Shown: piece after piece, positions 60,412 through 64,000 of the stretch
Numbering within the stretch: the stretch's first letter is position 1
Layout: the number at the start of each line of letters is the position of its first letter
NCBI RefSeq assembly: GCF_016908465.1
Contig: NZ_JAFBDY010000006.1
Coordinates: forward strand, 124,001 to 188,000
Length of the DNA stretch: 64,000 nt
From: Lysinibacillus composti
GTDB taxonomy: Bacteria > Bacillota > Bacilli > Bacillales_A > Planococcaceae
Direction of reading: 5' to 3'
The notes under the pieces: generated by a model
Databases searched by the model: none
Told to the model about the DNA's origin: nothing
The model's input: only the letters and a program-made list of their open reading frames with translations
Translations under genes and position numbers: made by a program

Positions 60412-61806
60412 TTATTCTAATTCTCTTTCCTCAAATACATAATCTACTTCTTTTGGTGCAACTTTTGCATTTGTTAATGCCGGTGTATCTGGGCGAGCCA
60501 CTTGATAAACCGCAGCACCTACAATAGTAGCTACTTCCTCCAACTTTTCTTTGCTAATTTTATCTAGAGTATCGTCAGGCGAATGATACCATGGTTCAAC
60601 TGGCGCATGAATAAATAATGCCGCAGGAAGTCCTATTTCTGCAAATGGAACATGATCACTTCGTCCTTCCATACCATACGGAGTCGCTTCTCCAGTCTTT
60701 GACAATCGTGCACCCGCTGCTGCCGCTAGATCTGTTACGATATTTTTCTCACCATCATTCGTATACACAATTAATGGCCCCGCATCTTTACTTCCCACCA
60801 TATCCATTTGGAACATGCCGACTGTGCGATCATAATCCTCCTGAGTCATTCTTTCTACAAACTCATATGAACCCAATAAGCCGTTCTCTTCAGCCCCAAA
60901 AGTGACGAAACGAAGATCGGTATCCGTTGGTGCATTTGCAAATACACGGGCTAACTCAAGTACCGTTGCTGTACCAGAAGCGTCGTCATTTGCTCCAGGT
61001 GCTCCGTCAACTGAATCATGATGTGCACCCACAAGAACTAATTGGCCAGTAGATTTTTGAGTCGCATTTTTTGTTGCAACAACGTTATGGGAAGTTGCTT
61101 TGTTTGTTTTAGCCCCTTCTACTTTTAACGTGACATTTATTGTTTCCCCTTTATCCAAACGTTCCTTTAACGCTGAACCCTGATCCTTTGTTATGGCAAC
61201 AGCTGGAATGTAATCCTTTGGTTCTCCCAATGTCCCATTGATTACTCCAGTTGTGTTGTTATAAATAATAACAGCAGAAGCTCCAGCTTTCTTAGCATTT
61301 TCAATTTTTTCTGCGAAGCTAAATTCACCGCGTTCAATTAAAGCAATCTTCCCACTTACATCTTTTCCTTCAAAATCATCAAGTGCACCTAAACCAACAT
61401 AAACAAGTTCACTAGTCACTTCCCCATTAACACCATAAGTAAAGTCGCTTGATTCAAGCACATTACCATCAACATTCAATTCTATTAAATTCGGTGCTGT
61501 ATAACTATAAATATCGAATGGCTGTATTTCCGTTTCATAGCCATAAGATTCAAATTGACGTTTAATATATTCCACCGCTTCATACTCTCCTTGGGTTCCA
61601 GCAACACGCGGATTCTTTGAAAGCTCGGCAATATGATTATAAATGTTATCTACTTTAATTCGTTTTACAATTTTGTTATCAAATGCTTGATCAGATTGTA
61701 AATTTCCTGCTTTTGCTACTGGTGTTAACGGTGCTGCCGATGTAGCTGTTGCTCCTAAAGTTAGACTAGCTGCAAGTAAAATCGATAGAGTTCTTTTTTT
61801 CACCAT
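60412..61806 (-). CDS. secreted M28 aminopeptidase with PA domain (YwaD-like)
   Basis: Exported zinc aminopeptidase, 464 aa. GGGGAGG lies before the ATG at 61806. A signal peptide (KKRTLSILLAASLTLGA) is followed by a short propeptide-like region, a PA insert (about 130-240; GKIALIERGEFSFAEKI) and the M28 core: VGAHHDSVDGAPGANDDASG (His and Asp ligands), FGAEENGLLGS (Glu pair), MFQMDMVG and GRSDHVPF. Length and order match YwaD-type enzymes. It releases N-terminal residues from peptides outside the cell. Confidence 0.92.
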   Translation of the reverse strand: MVKKRTLSILLAASLTLGATATSAAPLTPVAKAGNLQSDQAFDNKIVKRIKVDNIYNHIAELSKNPRVAGTQGEYEAVEYIKRQFESYGYETEIQPFDIYSYTAPNLIELNVDGNVLESSDFTYGVNGEVTSELVYVGLGALDDFEGKDVSGKIALIERGEFSFAEKIENAKKAGASAVIIYNNTTGVINGTLGEPKDYIPAVAITKDQGSALKERLDKGETINVTLKVEGAKTNKATSHNVVATKNATQKSTGQLVLVGAHHDSVDGAPGANDDASGTATVLELARVFANAPTDTDLRFVTFGAEENGLLGSYEFVERMTQEDYDRTVGMFQMDMVGSKDAGPLIVYTNDGEKNIVTDLAAAAGARLSKTGEATPYGMEGRSDHVPFAEIGLPAALFIHAPVEPWYHSPDDTLDKISKEKLEEVATIVGAAVYQVARPDTPALTNAKVAPKEVDYVFEERELE

Positions 61807-62187
61807 TCTATTTCCTCCCCAATTCTGCAATTATTTGCCTTCATAAAAATCTTAAATGAAACCTAGTAATATTACTAAAACTTTTAGTCCAAAAATTATG
61901 ACAATATAATTTCTATATCTACTAAACTCTAGTAAAACGAACGCAAAATATTATGATTTGACTGATCGTTCTTCGTTAAAAATATTATTTCAACAAAGAA
62001 TTTTGTCAAAAAAATCAACATCACAATCTTTTTATCAAATTTCTATAATCGAATCCCTATAAAATAAGGTTTTTTGTATCTTTTGGTAACTATAGATATA
62101 AACAAACACTAGCACTAAACACCTATAGGCGAACTAAAAGCTTATTCTTTACATAGTATAGTAATAAGCTGAAATATTTTGAAAAGG
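61807..62187. other. intergenic region, probable divergent promoters
   Basis: AT-rich 381-bp stretch between the aminopeptidase start and a small ORF. Short Fur- or LysR-like look-alikes are not convincing; nothing else is recognised. Confidence 0.4.
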
Positions 62188-62334
62188 ATGATGTTTAAAT
62201 TGTCATTGTCACAACTTTCTTTTTCATTCGAGAGAAGTCTAATTCCAACTGGTGGAGCTGGAATACCAGATGAACTAAACGATGAACGTTGGGATATTGA
62301 TCGATGGGAAAATGATGGAGGTAGGAGTATTTAG
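62188..62334 (+). CDS. small ORF (48 aa), unrecognised
   Basis: An ATG at 62188 (second at 62191, or a TTG at 62200) opens 48 codons to a TAG at 62332. GAAAAGG lies just upstream. The product has a short Leu/Ser/Phe-rich head (LSLSQLSFSFERS), a Gly-rich turn (LIPTGGAGIPDELN) and an acidic Trp-rich tail (DERWDIDRWENDGGRSI). A strong terminator follows 56 bp later in the right orientation. No cysteines; head-plus-acidic-tail layout is reminiscent of peptide precursors, but no processing genes are adjacent. Confidence 0.4.
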   Translation: MMFKLSLSQLSFSFERSLIPTGGAGIPDELNDERWDIDRWENDGGRSI

Positions 62335-62390
62335 ACAAGTCTTTTCCAAGGAAACTTGAAAGCTGTATTAATCACTTTTGGGTATAATGA

Positions 62391-62438
62391 AAAAGCTATA
62401 ACAATGCTTGCTTTGGGCATTGTTATAGCTTTATTTTT
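62391..62438. terminator. bidirectional terminator
   Basis: AAAAGCTATAACAATGC and GCATTGTTATAGCTTTA pair over 16 or more bases around a 9-base loop, with TTTTTT on the plus side and TTTTCATT on the minus side. It serves the small ORF and the CbiX fusion. Confidence 0.9.
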
Positions 62439-63652
62439 TAGTGATGATGGTGGTGTATGGGACCATGTTCCTTTGCATATGCACGATAGTTTTCAAGATC
62501 TTGCATACCCGTAGAAGTTCCGTTCATTGCTTGTTCAACACGTTCTAGTAAAATATGTTGTAATTTTTCGTGGTAACCAAAGTAACTAGCTATTTCAATA
62601 TCCACTTCTGGGTTCAATTGAACATATTTTTCACGCATATTAATCATTCGCTCCATTAAAATACCTGTAAATAAGAAATACGGTAACATGATGATTTGTT
62701 TGACCCCTAATCTAATACAACGTTCGATGCCATCATCAACAGAAGGAGTTGTTACCCCCATAAAGGCACTTTCTACAAATGGAACATTAAGTTTTTCCCA
62801 TAATAGACGAGAAATTTTATAAAAATCACCATTTGCACTAGGGTCACTTCCACCTCGGGCAATTAATAATATCGCGGTATCTTCATATGACTTTTCTGGA
62901 TCAAAGCCAATTTCCATTAATCTCGTTTTTAATATATCAAATACTAGATTATGAATCCCTATCGTTTGGCCATATGTAAACTCAATGTGTGGAAAATGTT
63001 CCCTTGCATGTTCGATTTCAGCAGGAATATGTAATTTTGAATGCCCTGCATGGAGTAAAATAATCGGAATTACGTGGATTTCTTGGGCACCTTTTTCTAC
63101 ACAAATCTCAATTCCCTCTTCAATATTTGGGGACGCGAATTCTAAAAAGCATGTTTCAACTAGAATAGAAGAATCTATTAATGCTTTTGTTCTTGTGATA
63201 AATTCACGAACTTCTTCATTTCCTCTTTCAAGCTTACTGCCATGCCCGACAAATAAAACCGCTTTTTTCACAGTGTGTTTCCCATCTTTCCGTTGTCTCT
63301 GTTTGTTTTTGGAAATTCCCTTGCCATATTGATCATTTACTTGCTGTAAGCCATTCTGACCCATCGTATAAATTCTATGTTCATCGGCAATCGAATCTGT
63401 AACAATTCCTCTTCCTACATTTCCATCGGGTACACTATACCAATTACCTTCAGGGTAAGAAATAACGATACATTTATCACGACATCTTCCATTACATCTT
63501 GTTCTAGAAGTATGAATTTGTTCATCTAACTTCTGTTTTGCAATTTCATCGCGGATTGCTAGTGTCACTTCTTCTGCACCGGCACCCATACAGGTACTAC
63601 CGTTACAAATAAGTAAATGCTTCTGCATCCCCTGTAAATTCCAAGTTGTCAT
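62438..63652 (-). CDS. [2Fe-2S] ferredoxin-like / CbiX sirohydrochlorin chelatase fusion
   Basis: Two-domain protein, 404 aa. Residues 1-105 form a thioredoxin-like [2Fe-2S] domain with Cys in LLICNGSTCMGAG and RCNGRCRDKC. From about residue 128 (KKAVLFVGHGSK) a CbiX/SirB chelatase with two halves follows, with metal-site His in IILLHAGHSKLH. The C-terminus ends in five His (GPIHHHHH), a metal-binding tail known in some CbiX proteins. AAGGAGG precedes the ATG at 63652, which overlaps the upstream gene by 50 bp. It inserts cobalt or iron into sirohydrochlorin for B12 or siroheme. Confidence 0.88.
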   Translation of the reverse strand: MTTWNLQGMQKHLLICNGSTCMGAGAEEVTLAIRDEIAKQKLDEQIHTSRTRCNGRCRDKCIVISYPEGNWYSVPDGNVGRGIVTDSIADEHRIYTMGQNGLQQVNDQYGKGISKNKQRQRKDGKHTVKKAVLFVGHGSKLERGNEEVREFITRTKALIDSSILVETCFLEFASPNIEEGIEICVEKGAQEIHVIPIILLHAGHSKLHIPAEIEHAREHFPHIEFTYGQTIGIHNLVFDILKTRLMEIGFDPEKSYEDTAILLIARGGSDPSANGDFYKISRLLWEKLNVPFVESAFMGVTTPSVDDGIERCIRLGVKQIIMLPYFLFTGILMERMINMREKYVQLNPEVDIEIASYFGYHEKLQHILLERVEQAMNGTSTGMQDLENYRAYAKEHGPIHHHHH

Positions 63653-64000
63653 TTGCTCGTACCTCCTTCACAGGTTTCCAAGATATAATTGCTGCATAAA
63701 AAGTATGCGTATAATGAAAGCCTTTCGTATCAACTTTTATAAACGACTTCAAAGATTCTTCTACATGTTGTGGGTTGAATTGTTCATTTAATATTTTTTT
63801 GCTTTGTGCTGAGATTAATTGTTCTTTTGTTGCATAATGATACGTACGCTCTAATTTAAGCATCTGACAATCAGCGAAAATCCCAAGTTGATAAAGCATA
63901 TTTACAATTTGAATGTAGTCTCTGCGAGGGTATTTAATGTCATAACCAAACTGCCTATGTAACACTTCATAATGCGGTTGTATTGGTCCTGTCGTCATGG
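63603..64000 (-). CDS. 3' end of a gene cotranscribed with the CbiX fusion
   Basis: A reverse-strand frame is open from the window edge to a stop at 63603; an internal ATG at 63998 gives 131 aa, but the gene probably begins outside. It reads HYEVLHRQFGYDIKYPRR, LGIFADCQMLKLERTYHY and YTHTFYAAIISWKPVKEV. The strand/helix pattern suggests the C-terminal part of a SAM-dependent methyltransferase or similar tetrapyrrole-cluster protein; this is a guess. It overlaps the CbiX fusion start by 50 bp. Confidence 0.6.
   Translation of the reverse strand, partial: MTTGPIQPHYEVLHRQFGYDIKYPRRDYIQIVNMLYQLGIFADCQMLKLERTYHYATKEQLISAQSKKILNEQFNPQHVEESLKSFIKVDTKGFHYTHTFYAAIISWKPVKEVRANDNLEFTGDAEAFTYL

Overview
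The window looks like chromosomal DNA from an AT-rich, spore-former-type Bacillales bacterium, most like Lysinibacillus, Solibacillus or other Planococcaceae/Bacillaceae. The grounds are strong GGAGG ribosome-binding sites, frequent TTG and GTG starts, many intrinsic terminators, a tRNA without encoded CCA, a yybP-ykoY manganese riboswitch, and Bacillus-type families (YesM/YesN, YhgE/Pip, PaiB, MocR, HmoA-like, CwlK-like). Species assignment is inference.

Layout. 0-7 kb: two zinc dehydrogenases behind a three-gene sensory cassette (Tat-type sugar-binding lipoprotein, YesM-like kinase, YesN-like regulator), with three phased direct repeats between the two units. 7-13 kb: a decayed accessory region with a tRNA 3'-half remnant, a 67-bp direct repeat at 7786 and 11993, several broken genes, one intact class V aminotransferase and a DUF3967-type regulator. 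13-17.6 kb: tRNA-Arg(UCU), a LysR/YeiH divergent pair, a PadR regulator, a heme monooxygenase and a small hydrolase. 17.7-29.5 kb: sulfur/amino-acid block: a polar amino-acid (possibly cystine) ABC transporter, a bacterial PH protein, an FbpA-like peptide, an organosulfur operon (metQ-metN-metI, a frameshifted second metQ, a flavin monooxygenase, a DszC/SfnB-like dehydrogenase), cysK and a GNAT protein that shares a promoter type with cysK.

29.8-42.6 kb: a CwlK-like peptidase, a SWIM-SNF2 ATPase, the first CoA-transferase/HMG-CoA-lyase/CitMHS transporter operon, YhgE/Pip, an M23 peptidase, a structured inverted-repeat element and VanZ. 42.6-52 kb: PaiB/MocR, an FAD-Rieske oxidoreductase, TSUP/TrmB, a Mn2+ riboswitch with TerC, and three unrecognised small genes. 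52-59.5 kb: the second CoA-transferase/lyase operon, with TctABC and one CoA-transferase broken by a 5-bp duplication. 59.6-64 kb: a 16-unit 21-bp array, an M28 aminopeptidase, a small ORF, and a [2Fe-2S]-CbiX fusion preceded by the 3' end of another gene.

The most interesting theme is the pair of parallel organic-acid modules. In each, a family III CoA-transferase and an HMG-CoA-lyase-type enzyme sit with a carboxylate transporter, but the transporter families differ (CitMHS and TctABC). This fits import, CoA activation and retro-aldol cleavage of two related branched hydroxy-dicarboxylates such as 3-hydroxy-3-methylglutarate or citramalate. The substrate is inferred, not shown.
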